A DNA stretch of 64,000 nt from Actinomadura nitritigenes (GTDB lineage Bacteria; Actinomycetota; Actinomycetes; Streptosporangiales; Streptosporangiaceae). Position numbers and translations under genes: made by a program. The DNA lies in contig NZ_JAGEOK010000028.1 of the NCBI RefSeq assembly GCF_017573545.1, positions 79,893 to 143,892 of the forward strand, given 5' to 3'. The notes beneath the pieces were generated by a model, which did not search any database, was not told where the DNA came from, and was given only the letters and a program-made list of their open reading frames with translations. Positions 26,346-37,000 of the stretch are shown here, in pieces (position 1 is the first letter of the stretch; every line of letters starts with the position of its first letter).

Positions 26346-26996
26346 ATGTCGCACCGGAGGATCGCGGTCGCGGCGGCCGCTCTCGCGGCGGCCGGCGCGG
26401 TCGGCGGCGGGACGGCCATGGCGCAGGAGACCGGCGCGCCGGCCCCGCGCGAGTCGCACGTCACCGGCGACGCCTGGCTGAAGTACCCGGGCGATCCGCA
26501 GTACCCGTACCGGCGGTTCGTCGTGGACGCGCACGGCGGGCCGTGGAAGTTCGTCGACGGCAAGATGGTCATGGGCGCCGCCCGCGGGACGGTCCGGTTC
26601 GACCACTTCGCGCCGGACGTACCGGGCGGGCCGTCCACGCACCACTGGGGGACGATCAAGGTCGACTACGTGATGGCGTCCGGGCCGGTGGCGGTCGTGT
26701 CGGGCATCCGGCAGGACGACGAGCACGGCATCCCGCCGAACGAGAAGCGCGCCAACCTGACCTTCTACCAGTCACCGCGCGGCCACCGGTTCGACCGGAT
26801 GGGCTTCTCCTGGGGCCTGGTGTACCCGCAGTGCCAGCAGATGGGGAGCGGACCCGTGCCGTTCAGCCCGGCCGGCGCGGGTCCGGACGGCCGGTGGTTG
26901 AAGGGCTACACGGTCAAGGCGGCGCCACTGGAGATCCCCACCGGCACGATCCAGCCGCCGGACAACCCGCCGGACTGCTCCTTCACCGACGAGTAG
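26346..26996 (+). CDS. Secreted hypothetical protein
   Basis: 216 aa with a clear signal peptide (IAVAAAALAAAGAVGGGTAMA, cleavage after AMA). The mature part contains repeated aromatic/Gly strands (PYRRFVVDAHGG, GTVRFDHFAPDV, KVDYVMASGPVAVVSG) suggesting a beta-rich fold, and two Cys. I do not recognise a named family. ATG 26346 follows GAAGGGAGA. It stands alone, convergent with the cupin gene. Confidence 0.75.
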   Translation: MSHRRIAVAAAALAAAGAVGGGTAMAQETGAPAPRESHVTGDAWLKYPGDPQYPYRRFVVDAHGGPWKFVDGKMVMGAARGTVRFDHFAPDVPGGPSTHHWGTIKVDYVMASGPVAVVSGIRQDDEHGIPPNEKRANLTFYQSPRGHRFDRMGFSWGLVYPQCQQMGSGPVPFSPAGAGPDGRWLKGYTVKAAPLEIPTGTIQPPDNPPDCSFTDE

Positions 26997-27024
26997 CGCT
27001 CCCGCGGCGTCCCGGAACGGCGGC

Positions 27025-27432
27025 TCAGGCCCGGCGCCATTCCGGGACGGCCCCGGCCTCGTGGAGGCAGAAGTCGGGCGCGCCTTCGAGGGCCTTCTCC
27101 TCACCGCCCGGCGTGTACGTGACGATCAGGCGGAGCGGGCGCCACGTGGCGTTGTAGGTGGAGTGCCACGCGCCCTTCGGGATGTGGACGGCGTCGCCCT
27201 CGCGGATCGTGAACGGCGCGCCGTCGTCCACCATCTGCTCCGCCTCGCCGGAGACGACGTAGATGACCTCCTCGGCGTTCGGGTGGTTGTGCCGCGCGTG
27301 CCCCTTGCCCGGGTTGACGATCACCTCGCCGAGGGTGCTGCCCGCGCCCTCGACGGTGGACGGGGTGACGAACCACTTGATCGAACCCCAGTCGAACGTC
27401 ATCGTGGACACGTCGCCGGGCGTCACGTGCAT
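27025..27432 (-). CDS. Cupin-domain protein
   Basis: 135-aa single cupin. Metal motif 1 is HARHNHPNAEEVIYVVSGE and motif 2 is DAVHIPKGAWHSTYN. The barrel could bind metal and a small acid or sugar. It begins the base after the stop codon of the PEP-hydrolase-like gene (0-bp gap), so it is the third gene of that operon. Catalytic versus sensing role is unknown. Confidence 0.88.
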   Translation of the reverse strand: MHVTPGDVSTMTFDWGSIKWFVTPSTVEGAGSTLGEVIVNPGKGHARHNHPNAEEVIYVVSGEAEQMVDDGAPFTIREGDAVHIPKGAWHSTYNATWRPLRLIVTYTPGGEEKALEGAPDFCLHEAGAVPEWRRA

Positions 27433-28254
27433 TCAGATCTCCAGATTCTTGAAGGCGGCCACCTGCTCGGTGATGGCCCGCTCGGTCGGCAGCCGTTCGA
27501 CCGAGGAGGCCCCGAAGAAGCCCACGACGCCCTCGGTGCGGGACAGGACGTAGGCGGCGTCGTCCGGTTCGGCGATGGGGCCGCCGTGGCACAGGACGAG
27601 CACGTCGTCGCGGACCTCGGCCGCCGCGTCCCGCATGGCCTGCACCTTCGCGACCGCCTCGTCCAGCGTCAGGGCGGTGCCGGCGCCGATGCTGCCCTTG
27701 GTGGTGAGCCCGACGTGCGGGACGAGGACGTCCGCGCCGGCCTCCGCCATCGCCCGCGCCGAGTCCTCGTCGAAGACGTAGGGGGCGGTGACGAGGTCGC
27801 GTTCGCGGGCGAGCCGCACCATCTCCACTTCGAGGTCGTAGCCCATACCGGTCTCCTCGAGGTTCTGCCGGAACACCCCGTCGTAGAGGCCGACGGTCGG
27901 GAAGTTCTGCACCCCGGAGAACCCCATCGCCTTCAGCTGGTCGAGGAAGACGGGCATCACCCGGAACGGGTCGGTGCCGCACACGCCCGCGAGGACGGGG
28001 GTGTCCCGGACGACCGGCAGCACCTCGGACGCCATCTCGACGACGATCTGGTTCGCGTCCCCGTACGGGAGCAGGCCCGCGAGGGAACCGCGGCCCGCCA
28101 TCCGGTAGCGGCCCGAGTTGTAGATGATGATCAGGTCGACGCCGCCGGCCTCCGCGCACTTCGCGGACAGGCCCGTGCCCGCTCCGGCGCCGATCACCGG
28201 CTTGCCCTGCGCGACCGCCGCCCGCAGGCGTTCCAGGACGGTCTGACGGTTCAC
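27433..28254 (-). CDS. Phosphoenolpyruvate hydrolase-like TIM-barrel protein
   Basis: 273 aa resembling the PEP_hydrolase/TIM-barrel signal-transduction family (the partner domain of UPF0261 proteins). It shows PVIGAGAGTGLSAKCAEAGG, LIIIYNSGRYRMAG, LPYGDANQIV, AGVCGTDPF, GFSGVQNFPTVGL and CHGGPIA. GTG 28254 overlaps the TGA of the Tm-1-like gene (GTGA). In some organisms the two are a single fused polypeptide. The reaction is not established. Confidence 0.85.
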   Translation of the reverse strand: MNRQTVLERLRAAVAQGKPVIGAGAGTGLSAKCAEAGGVDLIIIYNSGRYRMAGRGSLAGLLPYGDANQIVVEMASEVLPVVRDTPVLAGVCGTDPFRVMPVFLDQLKAMGFSGVQNFPTVGLYDGVFRQNLEETGMGYDLEVEMVRLARERDLVTAPYVFDEDSARAMAEAGADVLVPHVGLTTKGSIGAGTALTLDEAVAKVQAMRDAAAEVRDDVLVLCHGGPIAEPDDAAYVLSRTEGVVGFFGASSVERLPTERAITEQVAAFKNLEI

Positions 28255-29540
28255 TGCGCTCCTCCCGCGCTCGGCTCCTGCCCCGCGTTCGTCTCGTGCC
28301 CCGCCTCCGGCCCGTGCTCCGCGCTCCGCGCGTGCTCCGTGATCAGCTCGTGCAGCCGGTCGGCCATCGCGCGGCCGAACGACGGGTCGTTGATGTCGAC
28401 GTCCAGCCTCTCGGTCGCGACGGCGCCGTCCAGCGCGGCGAAGCAGGCGGCGTCGGCGTCCGGGTCGTGGAACGGCATGCCGGGCACGTCGAGCGCCGAC
28501 ACGCCGCCGAGCGGGACGAACAGCACGGTCGGCCCGGTGGCGGCGGCGAGCTTGGCCGCGACCCGCCGCCCGAGTTCCGCCATCTCGTCCCGCGTCGTCC
28601 GCATCAGCGTCACGGTCGGGTTGTGGACGTACAGGTTGCGGCCGGCGAACCTCTCCGGGACGGTGTCGCGCGGGCCGAAGTTCACCATGTCCAGCGCGCC
28701 CGGCGCCACGACCTGCGGGATCCCGTGCCGTCCCGCCGCGGTGAGCCGGTCCGGGCCGGCCGACAGGACGCCGCCGACCAGGTCGTCCGCGAGCTCCGTC
28801 GTCGTCAGGTCGAGGACGCCCGCGATGAGGCCGCTGTCGACGAGGCCCTCCAGCGCGCGCCCTCCGGCACCGGTCGCGTGGAAGACCAGCACCTCGTAGC
28901 CGAGGTCGCCGAGCCGCTCGCGCGCCGCGTCGACCGCCGGGGTCGTCACGCCGAACATCGACGCCGCGACGAGGGGCCGCTCGTCCGCGGGCTCCGGGGG
29001 CGCGTCCGCGCGGGCCTTCGCCATGCCCGCCGCCGCTGCCGCCGCGTTCCCGAGGATCAGCCGCGACACCCGGTTCACGCCCGCGATGTCGACGACGCTG
29101 TAGGTCATCGTCACGTCCTTCGCGCCGACGTACGGCGCCACGTCCCCGGACGCCATCGTCGACACGATCAGCTTCGGCAGCCCGATCGGCAGGTCCCGGA
29201 CGGCGCGCGCCGCGATCGAGGACCCGCCGCTCCCGCCCACCGCGAGGACCGCGTCGGCCCGTCCCTCCGCGACCAGCCGGGCGAGGACGACGGCCGCGCC
29301 CTCGCCCATCGCCGTGACGGCCGCGCCCCGGTCGCCCGCGCCGCGCAGCGCCGCGATCGTCGTGCCGCCCGCCTCCGCGACCCGTTCCGCGAGCACGTCG
29401 GCCACGACGCCCGCCGCGGGCTCGCCGACCCCGGCGTCCACGAGGACGACCTCGCAGCCCAGCTCGCGGAGCCGGTCCCGCAGCCAGGCGTACTCCGCGC
29501 CCTTGGTATCGAGCGTCCCCACCAGCACCACGGTCGCCAC
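28251..29540 (-). CDS. Tm-1-like ATP-binding protein (UPF0261)
   Basis: 429 aa of the Tm-1-like family: VVLVGTLDTKGAEYAWLRDR at the N-terminus, AVGGSGGSSIA, STMASGDVAPYVG and YSVVDIAGVNRVS. The second domain has VVAPGALDMVNFGPRDTVPE and FVPLGGVSALDVPG. The plant homologue Tm-1 is a viral replication inhibitor; bacterial roles are unknown. GTG 29540 is preceded by GGAGG at 6 bp. The last 25 residues are a Glu/His/Ala-rich tail. It leads a three-gene operon with the PEP-hydrolase-like and cupin genes. Confidence 0.88.
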   Translation of the reverse strand: MATVVLVGTLDTKGAEYAWLRDRLRELGCEVVLVDAGVGEPAAGVVADVLAERVAEAGGTTIAALRGAGDRGAAVTAMGEGAAVVLARLVAEGRADAVLAVGGSGGSSIAARAVRDLPIGLPKLIVSTMASGDVAPYVGAKDVTMTYSVVDIAGVNRVSRLILGNAAAAAAGMAKARADAPPEPADERPLVAASMFGVTTPAVDAARERLGDLGYEVLVFHATGAGGRALEGLVDSGLIAGVLDLTTTELADDLVGGVLSAGPDRLTAAGRHGIPQVVAPGALDMVNFGPRDTVPERFAGRNLYVHNPTVTLMRTTRDEMAELGRRVAAKLAAATGPTVLFVPLGGVSALDVPGMPFHDPDADAACFAALDGAVATERLDVDINDPSFGRAMADRLHELITEHARSAEHGPEAGHETNAGQEPSAGGAQ

Positions 29541-29657
29541 ACCGCACCTCCGTCCCTGACTTCCCTGGAGATCATGCCCTCGCGCCGGGCCCGGCAACCG
29601 GCCGCACGCGCCGCCCGGACGCACGCCCCGCTCCGGACGCGCCGGCCCAGAGAGGGG

Positions 29658-30356
29658 TCAGCCCGCCGCGGGCACCGGCGCTTCGGTGATCTTGCCGTCC
29701 TCCAGGTTCAGGACGCGGTCGGCCTCCGACAGCAGCGCCTGGTCGTGCGTGGCGACCAGCACGGTGACGCCCTCGCCCGCGACGATCGCGCGCAGCAGCG
29801 GCATGAGCGCGGCGGCGGTCTCGGAGTCGAGCTGGCCGGTCGGCTCGTCGGCGAGCAGCAGGCGCGGCCTGTTGGCGAGGGCGCGGGCGATCGCGACGCG
29901 CTGCTGCTGCCCGCCCGACAGCTCGTAAGGGCGCTGCGCGGCGTGGTCGGCGAGACCGACGAGCGCGAGCAGCACCCGGACGCGCTCGTCGCGCTCGGCC
30001 GGCGCGGTCCGGGTCAGCCGCAGCGGGACCTCGACGTTCTCGGCGGCGGACAGCACGGGGATCAGGCCGTGCGACTGGAACACGAAGCCGATGTCGTCGC
30101 GGCGCAGCGCGAGCAGGTCGTCCTCGGACAGGGCGCCGATCTCCCGGCCGTCCACGCGGACGGTGCCGCCGTCGGCGGTGTCGAGGCCGCCGATCAGGTT
30201 CAGCAGCGTGGTCTTGCCGGACCCGGACCGGCCCCGGATCGCGACGAGCTCGCCGGGCTCGACCCGGAACGAGGCGCCGCGCAGCGCGGGGACCTCGACC
30301 TTCCCGGCGCGGTAGGTGCGGACCAGGCCGTCGACGGCGACCATCGGCTCGGTCAT
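29658..30356 (-). CDS. ABC transporter ATP-binding protein (MacB/LolD type), second ATPase
   Basis: 232-aa ATPase: Walker A GRSGSGKT, Q-loop FVFQSHGLIP, signature LSGGQQQR, Walker B LLLADEPTGQLD, and the H-loop His in VATHD. The MacB/LolD class drives FtsX-type permeases. ATG 30356 overlaps the preceding ATPase stop by 4 bp. It is the last gene of a four-gene unit (two permeases, two ATPases), so the pair may form a heteromeric exporter. Confidence 0.93.
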   Translation of the reverse strand: MTEPMVAVDGLVRTYRAGKVEVPALRGASFRVEPGELVAIRGRSGSGKTTLLNLIGGLDTADGGTVRVDGREIGALSEDDLLALRRDDIGFVFQSHGLIPVLSAAENVEVPLRLTRTAPAERDERVRVLLALVGLADHAAQRPYELSGGQQQRVAIARALANRPRLLLADEPTGQLDSETAAALMPLLRAIVAGEGVTVLVATHDQALLSEADRVLNLEDGKITEAPVPAAG

Positions 30357-31288
30357 TCGCCCTCCTCTCGGGGCAGGTCGGGCCAGACGCCGACGTGGTC
30401 GTCCTCCAGCGCCAGCCGCACGCGCTCGCGCATGTCCAGGGCCTCGGTGAAGCCGCGCGGGAGCTGGACGCGCCCGGCCCGGTCGAGGACGGCGTACTCC
30501 TCCGCGGTGCGGGTGCCGTCGGACGCGTCGCGGCGGCGGACCTCGCTGCTGGTGCGGCCGTCGCGGATGCCGACGGTGCGGTCCACGCGCTCGGAGACGC
30601 CGGCGTCGTGCGTGACGATCACCGTGGTGGTGCCGAACTCCTGGTTGACCCGGCGGAACGCGGCGAACACCTCGGCGGCGGTGCCGGTGTCGAGTTCGCC
30701 GGTCGGCTCGTCGGCGAGCACGACGTGCGGCTCGTTGGCGACCGCGACGGCGATCGCGATCCGCTGCTGCTGGCCGCCGGACAGCTCCGCGGGGCGGCGG
30801 CCCGCGCAGTCGCCGACGCCGAGCATGCCGAGCAGGTCGGCGGCCCGGGTGGCCCGCTCGCGCCGGGACCGGCCGGCGAACCGCATCGGCAGCTCGACGT
30901 TCTGCACGGCGGTCAGGTACGGCAGGAGGTTGCGGGCGGTCTGCTGCCAGATGAACCCGACCTGCTCGCGGCGGAAGGCGAGCCGCTCCTTCGCCGACAT
31001 GGTGAGCAGGTCGGACCCGGCGACGCGGGCGACGCCGGCGGTCGGCACGTCCAGCCCGGACAGGATGTTCAGCAGCGTGGACTTGCCGGACCCGGACGCG
31101 CCGACGAGGGCGATCAGCTCGCCCGGGTCGACGAGGAGGTCCAGGCCCTGCAGCGCGACGACCTCGATGCCCTCGCTCTTGTAGATGCGCACGAGGTTGT
31201 CGCAGACGATGTGCGCGCCCTCGCCGTAGGCGGGGCCGCGTTCGACGGCGCGGCGTTCGAGTTCGGCCAGATCCGGTGCGTCTACCAC
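30353..31288 (-). CDS. ABC transporter ATP-binding protein with N- and C-terminal extensions
   Basis: 311 aa. Walker A GASGSGKS, FIWQQTARNLLPYL, LSGGQQQR, VVLADEPTGELD and VTHD make it a functional-looking MacB/LolD-type ATPase. It is about 80 residues longer than its partner: a 30-residue acidic lead and a C-terminal tail (about 235-311) with RTAEEYAVLDRAGRVQLPRG, which looks like a small beta domain, perhaps regulatory. GTG 31288 has GGGAGG at 8 bp. It overlaps the following ATPase gene (ATGA). Confidence 0.9.
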   Translation of the reverse strand: MVDAPDLAELERRAVERGPAYGEGAHIVCDNLVRIYKSEGIEVVALQGLDLLVDPGELIALVGASGSGKSTLLNILSGLDVPTAGVARVAGSDLLTMSAKERLAFRREQVGFIWQQTARNLLPYLTAVQNVELPMRFAGRSRRERATRAADLLGMLGVGDCAGRRPAELSGGQQQRIAIAVAVANEPHVVLADEPTGELDTGTAAEVFAAFRRVNQEFGTTTVIVTHDAGVSERVDRTVGIRDGRTSSEVRRRDASDGTRTAEEYAVLDRAGRVQLPRGFTEALDMRERVRLALEDDHVGVWPDLPREEGE

Positions 31289-31357
31289 GGCTCCGCCTCC
31301 CTGCGGGGATACCTGCGGGGGCACGGCCCCCGCGCTCCCCGGTTCGCTTCGCTCATC

Positions 31358-34009
31358 TCAGTCCCCCGTTCTCAGGACGTCGCCCAGGGCCGGGCGGTCG
31401 AAGGCGCGGTCGACGGCGAGGGCCGCCGCGGCGGCGAGCAGCAGCGCGGCCAGCAGCCCCAGCAGCGCGGCGGTGCCGGGCGTGTGGCCGGTCGCGGTGA
31501 ACCCGGACGTGTAGGAGCGCAGGTCGACGACCGGACCGGTGATCTCCGGCAGCAGCAGCCCGAGGATCCAGCCGGCGGCGACCGCGCACAGCAGCACCGG
31601 GGCGATCTCAACGAGAGCGAGAGCGCGGCTCTGCCGCCGGTTCAGGCCGAGGACGCGCAGGTGCGCGACGGTCCGTCCGCGGGCGCGCGCGCCGACCACC
31701 AGGACGAGCAGGACGGCGAGCAGCCCGTACCCGCCGCCGATCAGGGCCGCGTTCCGGAACGTGCGGTGCACAAGGTCGACCATCGGGACGGCGGTCATGC
31801 CGTGCAGGACGTCGCGGCGCAGCTGCACGTCCCTGGGGGCGCCCTTAGGGGCGGCGGCGTCGAGGACCTTGCGCAGCGCAGCGACGTCGACGTGGTCCCC
31901 GCGGACGAAGAGCTCCGTGGGGTAGTTGCCGGAGCCGAACGTCTTGTACGGGACGACCACGAAGGCGGATCCGGTGTCCATGGAGGGGAACCGCTCGATC
32001 GTCGCGTCCGGTTTGAACCGGAACGGGTCGATGTAGTGGCTGCTGAGGGTGACCGCCTTGGACCCGGAATCGAGGATCCCTGCGGCGCCGGGCGAGACGA
32101 GCTGCCCGTGCGGCGCGTCGGGGATGCCGGGGACGCCGGGGAAGGCCGCGCGGTAGGCGTCGAGGTCGATGCCGACGACGGTGATGGGGGCCGGCTCGCC
32201 GGGCCCGGTGACCTGCTGGACGACCCGGGCCGGGACGACGGCGGTGACGCCCTTGACCGCGCGGGCCTTGGCGACGACGCCAGGGTCGAGACCGGTGGAG
32301 CCGGCGCGGACGTCGCCGCCGACGACGCTGTAGGAGGCGCGGACCTGCCCGTGCCGCAGCGCCGCGTCCACGGTCGCGCTGAATCCGGCGACGGCGGCGG
32401 CGAGCAGCAGGATGACCAGTGGCAGCGCGCCGATCACGCTCTGCCGGGAGGCGCGCGCGAGGCCGACGAACCAGACGGCGCCGCGGCCCCGGCGCAGCAG
32501 CGGCGCGGCGGCGCGCAGCAGGTACGGGTAGGCGCGCAGGACGAGCATGCCGAGCGCGGCGCCGAGCAGCACGGGGACGGCGGCGACGAGCGGATCGCCG
32601 CCGGACGCGCCGCCGCGCTGCCGCAGCACCACGACACCGGCGACCGCGACGACGACCAGCAGCAGGTCCAGGACGAGGCGGCGCGCCGACGGGCGCGCGG
32701 CGGTGAAGTCGTCGCGGCGGGCGCCGCCGGCGGAGCCGAGGCCGCCGCCGCGCTCGCGCAGCACCATCGCGCCGGACAGCGCGAGCACGACCACGGCCAG
32801 CGCGGCGACCGCGGAGAACGAGCTCGCCTGGGGCGGCCCGGTGTCGAGCAGGAGCCCCGCGGCGGAGCCGGCCGCCGCGGCGGGCACGACGGCGAGGGCG
32901 GTGAGGCCGCCGGCGTAGCGTGCGAGCTGGCGGAGCGACGCGCCGCGGGCGCGCATCGTGCCGAGGACGGGCCGGAGCCGTTCGCCGAGGAGGCCGGCGG
33001 CGAGCAGCAGCACCCCGGCGCCGACGGCGAGCAGCGCCGCCAGCGCCATCCCGAGAACGGACCGGGCGGTGCGCAGCCGGCCGAGGAAGGCGTCCAGCCG
33101 TCCTTCCAGCGGGGTGTCCACCGTGCACGCGAACAGCCCCGGGCGGCCCTGCACGGCGGCACGGTAGGAGTCGAGGTCGGCGGCGATGGTGCGCGCCCGG
33201 CCGGTGTCGACCGCACCGGTCCGCACCGGGAACCGCCAGGTGAAGGTGAAGCCCCGCTGGGAGCCGGCGGCGATCATGGTGTAGCCGCCGGCGTCCATCA
33301 GCGCGGTGCCGTGGGCGACCCTGGTGCCCTCCCGCCCGACGATCCTCTCGGTGGGCTGGAGCACGGAGACGCGCGACGCCCAGAAGGTGTCGCGGGGGTT
33401 CACCGGCGCGTAGAGCCCGGTGATGCGGACGTGCAGCGGCTCGGGGGTGTCCTCGTCGAAGAGGGTGAGCCGGGCGCCGGCCTTGTAGCCCATGGCGTCC
33501 GCGTACCGCTGCGAGACCATCACCTGGATCTCGGGTGTGGAGGGGCCGGGACCCTGCGGAGGCTCGTTCACCGGCGGGCGCCCCGCGACGATCCTGATGC
33601 GCTGGTCCGCCTCCGGTTCCCAGTCCAGGGCCAGCTCCCGCGGCTGCGCGAACTCCCCGCCGATCCCCTGCGGGTTGGTCAGGGCGACGGACGCCTCGGG
33701 CGGGCCCGTGACGGTCCGCAGCGAACCCGGGAGGAGCTGCTGCCAGGTGAACGCGTTGGCGGTGAGGGCACCCATGTTCGGGACGGCGCTGGAGGCGCCG
33801 GCGCCCTTCGCCTGGCCGACCACCCTCAGGTCGGCGTCGGTGCCGACGGCGGCGGTGGCGTCGCGGTCGTACCCGGCGGCGGTCGCGGCCGGGACGGCGA
33901 CCGCCAGCAGCGCCGTCACCAGCGTCAGCACGGCGAGCGCGGTGAGCGGCGCCCACTGCGAGCGGGCCAGCCGGAACCAGGGCCCGGCGTGCAGGGCTCG
34001 GCGCATCAT
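31358..34009 (-). CDS. ABC transporter permease, FtsX-like (second permease)
   Basis: 883-aa inner-membrane permease. TM1 (LTALAVLTLVTALLAVAVPA) is followed by a large extracytoplasmic domain and three TM helices (about 340-460). More helices follow around 490-600, then a second outer domain and a final FtsX unit with GYGLLAVLLVLVVGARARGRTVAHLRVLGL. It probably transports or releases lipid or peptide substrates, or acts as a mechanotransmission system. ATG 34009 overlaps the upstream permease TGA. Confidence 0.88.
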   Translation of the reverse strand: MMRRALHAGPWFRLARSQWAPLTALAVLTLVTALLAVAVPAATAAGYDRDATAAVGTDADLRVVGQAKGAGASSAVPNMGALTANAFTWQQLLPGSLRTVTGPPEASVALTNPQGIGGEFAQPRELALDWEPEADQRIRIVAGRPPVNEPPQGPGPSTPEIQVMVSQRYADAMGYKAGARLTLFDEDTPEPLHVRITGLYAPVNPRDTFWASRVSVLQPTERIVGREGTRVAHGTALMDAGGYTMIAAGSQRGFTFTWRFPVRTGAVDTGRARTIAADLDSYRAAVQGRPGLFACTVDTPLEGRLDAFLGRLRTARSVLGMALAALLAVGAGVLLLAAGLLGERLRPVLGTMRARGASLRQLARYAGGLTALAVVPAAAAGSAAGLLLDTGPPQASSFSAVAALAVVVLALSGAMVLRERGGGLGSAGGARRDDFTAARPSARRLVLDLLLVVVAVAGVVVLRQRGGASGGDPLVAAVPVLLGAALGMLVLRAYPYLLRAAAPLLRRGRGAVWFVGLARASRQSVIGALPLVILLLAAAVAGFSATVDAALRHGQVRASYSVVGGDVRAGSTGLDPGVVAKARAVKGVTAVVPARVVQQVTGPGEPAPITVVGIDLDAYRAAFPGVPGIPDAPHGQLVSPGAAGILDSGSKAVTLSSHYIDPFRFKPDATIERFPSMDTGSAFVVVPYKTFGSGNYPTELFVRGDHVDVAALRKVLDAAAPKGAPRDVQLRRDVLHGMTAVPMVDLVHRTFRNAALIGGGYGLLAVLLVLVVGARARGRTVAHLRVLGLNRRQSRALALVEIAPVLLCAVAAGWILGLLLPEITGPVVDLRSYTSGFTATGHTPGTAALLGLLAALLLAAAAALAVDRAFDRPALGDVLRTGD

Positions 34010-37000
34010 TCCTCCCCCGCGCGCAGTCCGGCGCCGACGTCGCGGCGGCGCAGGACCCGGATGACCGGCGGCAGCACGAGCCCGAGGACGGCGGCCGTCC
34101 CGGCGAGCATCGCCGCGACCAGCGGCCACTGGACGATCAGGACGGCCGGCGGGTAGGGCTCGGTGGCCTGCACCCCGACGACCAGGTGCGGGACGACCAG
34201 CCGCGCGACGAGCAGGCCGAGCGCGGTGCCGCCGGCGAGGCCGAGCACGACGAGGAACGCCTGCTCGACGGCCAGCATCCCGGTGACCTGCCGGGGATGG
34301 ACGCCGAGGGCGCGCAGCACCGCGAACTCGCGGGACCGCTGCCCGGCGGTGACGGCGGCGTTCACGACGAACGCGATGACGGCGAAGGCGAGCGCGGAGC
34401 CGAAGCCGAGGACGAGCGCGCCCTGGAGCGCGGCGCCGAGCGGGGCGTCGCGCAGCCGGGAGCGGAGCGCGGCGCGGTCGCCGGTCACCTCGCCCCATTC
34501 GCGGTGGGCGCCGGCGGCCCTGGCGGCGGGTCCCGTGCGGTCATCGCGGACGGACGCCCACCATTCGCCGGGCCGGGTGCTGTCGGGGCCTGCGCGCCCG
34601 GCGGCGAGCCGCTTCTCCACGAGGGTGGGCAGGTCGACGAGGACGGCGGGGGCGTCCGGCGTGGTCGTGGGCAGCGCGCCGACGATGCCGATGACCTTGA
34701 CGGGCTGGTCCCCGTCGATGGTGCTCAGGGTGAAGGTGGCGCCGACGCCGACCTTCGCGCGGGACGCGGCGGCGCCGGTGATGATGCCCGGCACGACCGG
34801 CTGGAGGTGCTCGTTCTGGTCGCCGTGTGGCGGTGGCGCGCCGGTGCCGAGCACCGCGTGGACGGTCCTCCCGCTGGCGAGCCGGAGGCTGCCGAACACG
34901 ACCTCGCCGGGCGGGCTCGCGGGGATCGCGATCTCGGCGAGCCCGGGGCCCTTCTCGAGCTTCGGGCGCGACGGGTGGACGGGGTCCACCGGCTCGGCGA
35001 AGACGTCCCAGCCCGCTCCGGCGGGCGTCGCGGCGTCGCCGGTCCCTTCGCCTCGGACGCGCTCCAGGGTCAGGTCGAGGGGCCCGCTGTACCCGTTGTC
35101 GTCGTAGGAGTAGTGCAGGGCGCGGACCGACAGGGGGTAGCTCAGCACGCCGCCGGGTCCGGCGAGGGCGGCGGTGTCGACCGCGACGGTGTGGGTCCTG
35201 CCGTCCGCGGGGATGCCGGCGAGCTGGACGCGGGCGGTGACGCCGCGGGCGTCGGCGACGGTGGCCTGGGCCTTGTACTCGCCGACCGGCGGGGGGACGG
35301 TGCCGTCGGGCAGCGGCGGCGCGGAGCCGGTGCGCTTCAGCCGGACGTCGAACAGCAGCCGCGCGGGCCTGCCGGGGACGGTGAGCGCGGGCGCCTTCGG
35401 GCGGGCCGCGGCCAGCTCGCCGAGCGCCAGCCCGTCCCGGAGGTCGGAGCGGATCCGCAGCATCGTCCCGAGGCGCTCGGCGTCGGCGGCGAGCATGGTC
35501 GCGGACGCGGTGCCGACGGCGCCCTCGACGCGCAGGACGCCGGTCACGGAGGTGACGCCGGGCAGCGCGGCGACCCGTCCGCCGCCGCCGAGCGCGGTCG
35601 GCGCGAAGACCCCGGCCGGCGCGCTGACGCGCAGGTCGGCGCCGCTCTGGAAGTCGGCCTGGTCGGTCTGCGAGCGCCGCCAGCTCGCCATCGTGGTGAC
35701 CGACAGGACCCCGACGGCGATCGCCATGACCAGCAGCAGGACGGGTCCGGCGTAGCGGACCGGGCGGCGGCCGACCTGGCGGGCGCCGAGCGCGGGGGCG
35801 AGGCCGCGGCCGCGCGCGGCGACGCGTTCGGCGGCGCCGGACGCGACGGGGACGACGCGCAGCAGCAGGACGGCGCCGGCGAGCAGCCCGAGCGCGGGCC
35901 CGGACACGATGACCGGGTCGACGCCGGACGCGCCGCCGGACGCGCCCGTCCCGTCGACGCCGTACCGGGTGAGCTGCCAGATCGCGAGCGCGGCGACGAG
36001 CAGCAGCGCCAGGTCGGCGCCCGATCCGACGAGCCCGCCGCGGCGGGTGCGGCCGATGCCGGCCTGCGCCTCGACGAAGGTGCGGTTGGCGCCGCGCAGC
36101 GTCGGGACGGTGAGCGCGGCGGCGCCGGCGAGCGCGGTGGCGACCGAGACGCCGAACAGCGGCGCGAGGGGCCCGGCGTCGAGCCGCAGCCCGGACGCGC
36201 GGATCGCGGGCGCCCATCCGGCGAGGTGCAGCAGCGGCCCGGCGAGCAGCGGCCCGCACACCGCGGCGGGCAGCACGATCAGGGCGCCCTCGGCGACGCC
36301 GAGCGCGGCGAGCTGGCGCATGCCGAGGCCGCGGGTGCGCAGCAGCGCGACCTCGCCGCGCCGGTGGTCGGCCAGGAGCCGGGCGACGAGCATCCAGGCG
36401 CACCCGGCCAGCAGGATCAGCTGGAGCACCGGGATCAGCATCGTGGACCGGGTGACCCGGACCGCGTCGGCGAGCTGGGAGGCGAGCTTCGGCAGGCTCG
36501 TCACGACGGTGTACTGGGCGCCGCCGGCGGCCTTCTGGACGATGGCGGCGCTGCGGCCGGCGCGGTCGGCGAGCCCGTCGAGGTCTCCGGTGCCGATGGT
36601 CCGGAGGTCGGGCATGACCGTCCACCGGACGTCCAGGCCGGTGCCGGTGAGGCGGGCGGCGAACACGTCCTGCGGGACGACGAGCGGCCCGTAGGTGGTG
36701 TAGTCGCCGTGCTCGGCGCCGGTGGTGATCAGCTGGTCGCCCTGCCAGAAGTAGTCGTCCGGGCGGGGCACCTCGAACAGCCCGACGATCCGGGCGCGCA
36801 CGACCGACGTCTTGTCGACGCGGCCGTGCAGGGTGAGGACGTCGCCGACCGACGCGTGCATGGAGCGGGCGGCGGCGGCCGGGAGGGCGGCCTCCATCTC
36901 GGCGTCCTTGCCGGCCCCGGCGCCGGGCGAGGGCCAGCGTCCCTGGGCGAGGCGCGCGTGCCGCTCGATGCCGGTGTAGGTCTCGAACGCGGTCAGCTGG

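Noticed and set aside
30395..34156. A 1253-codon open frame on the plus strand, antisense to the ABC operon
   Set aside because: High GC removes stop codons from antisense frames. The product is low-complexity Gly/Ala/Arg/Asp with no motifs, while the minus strand holds clear ATPases and permeases.
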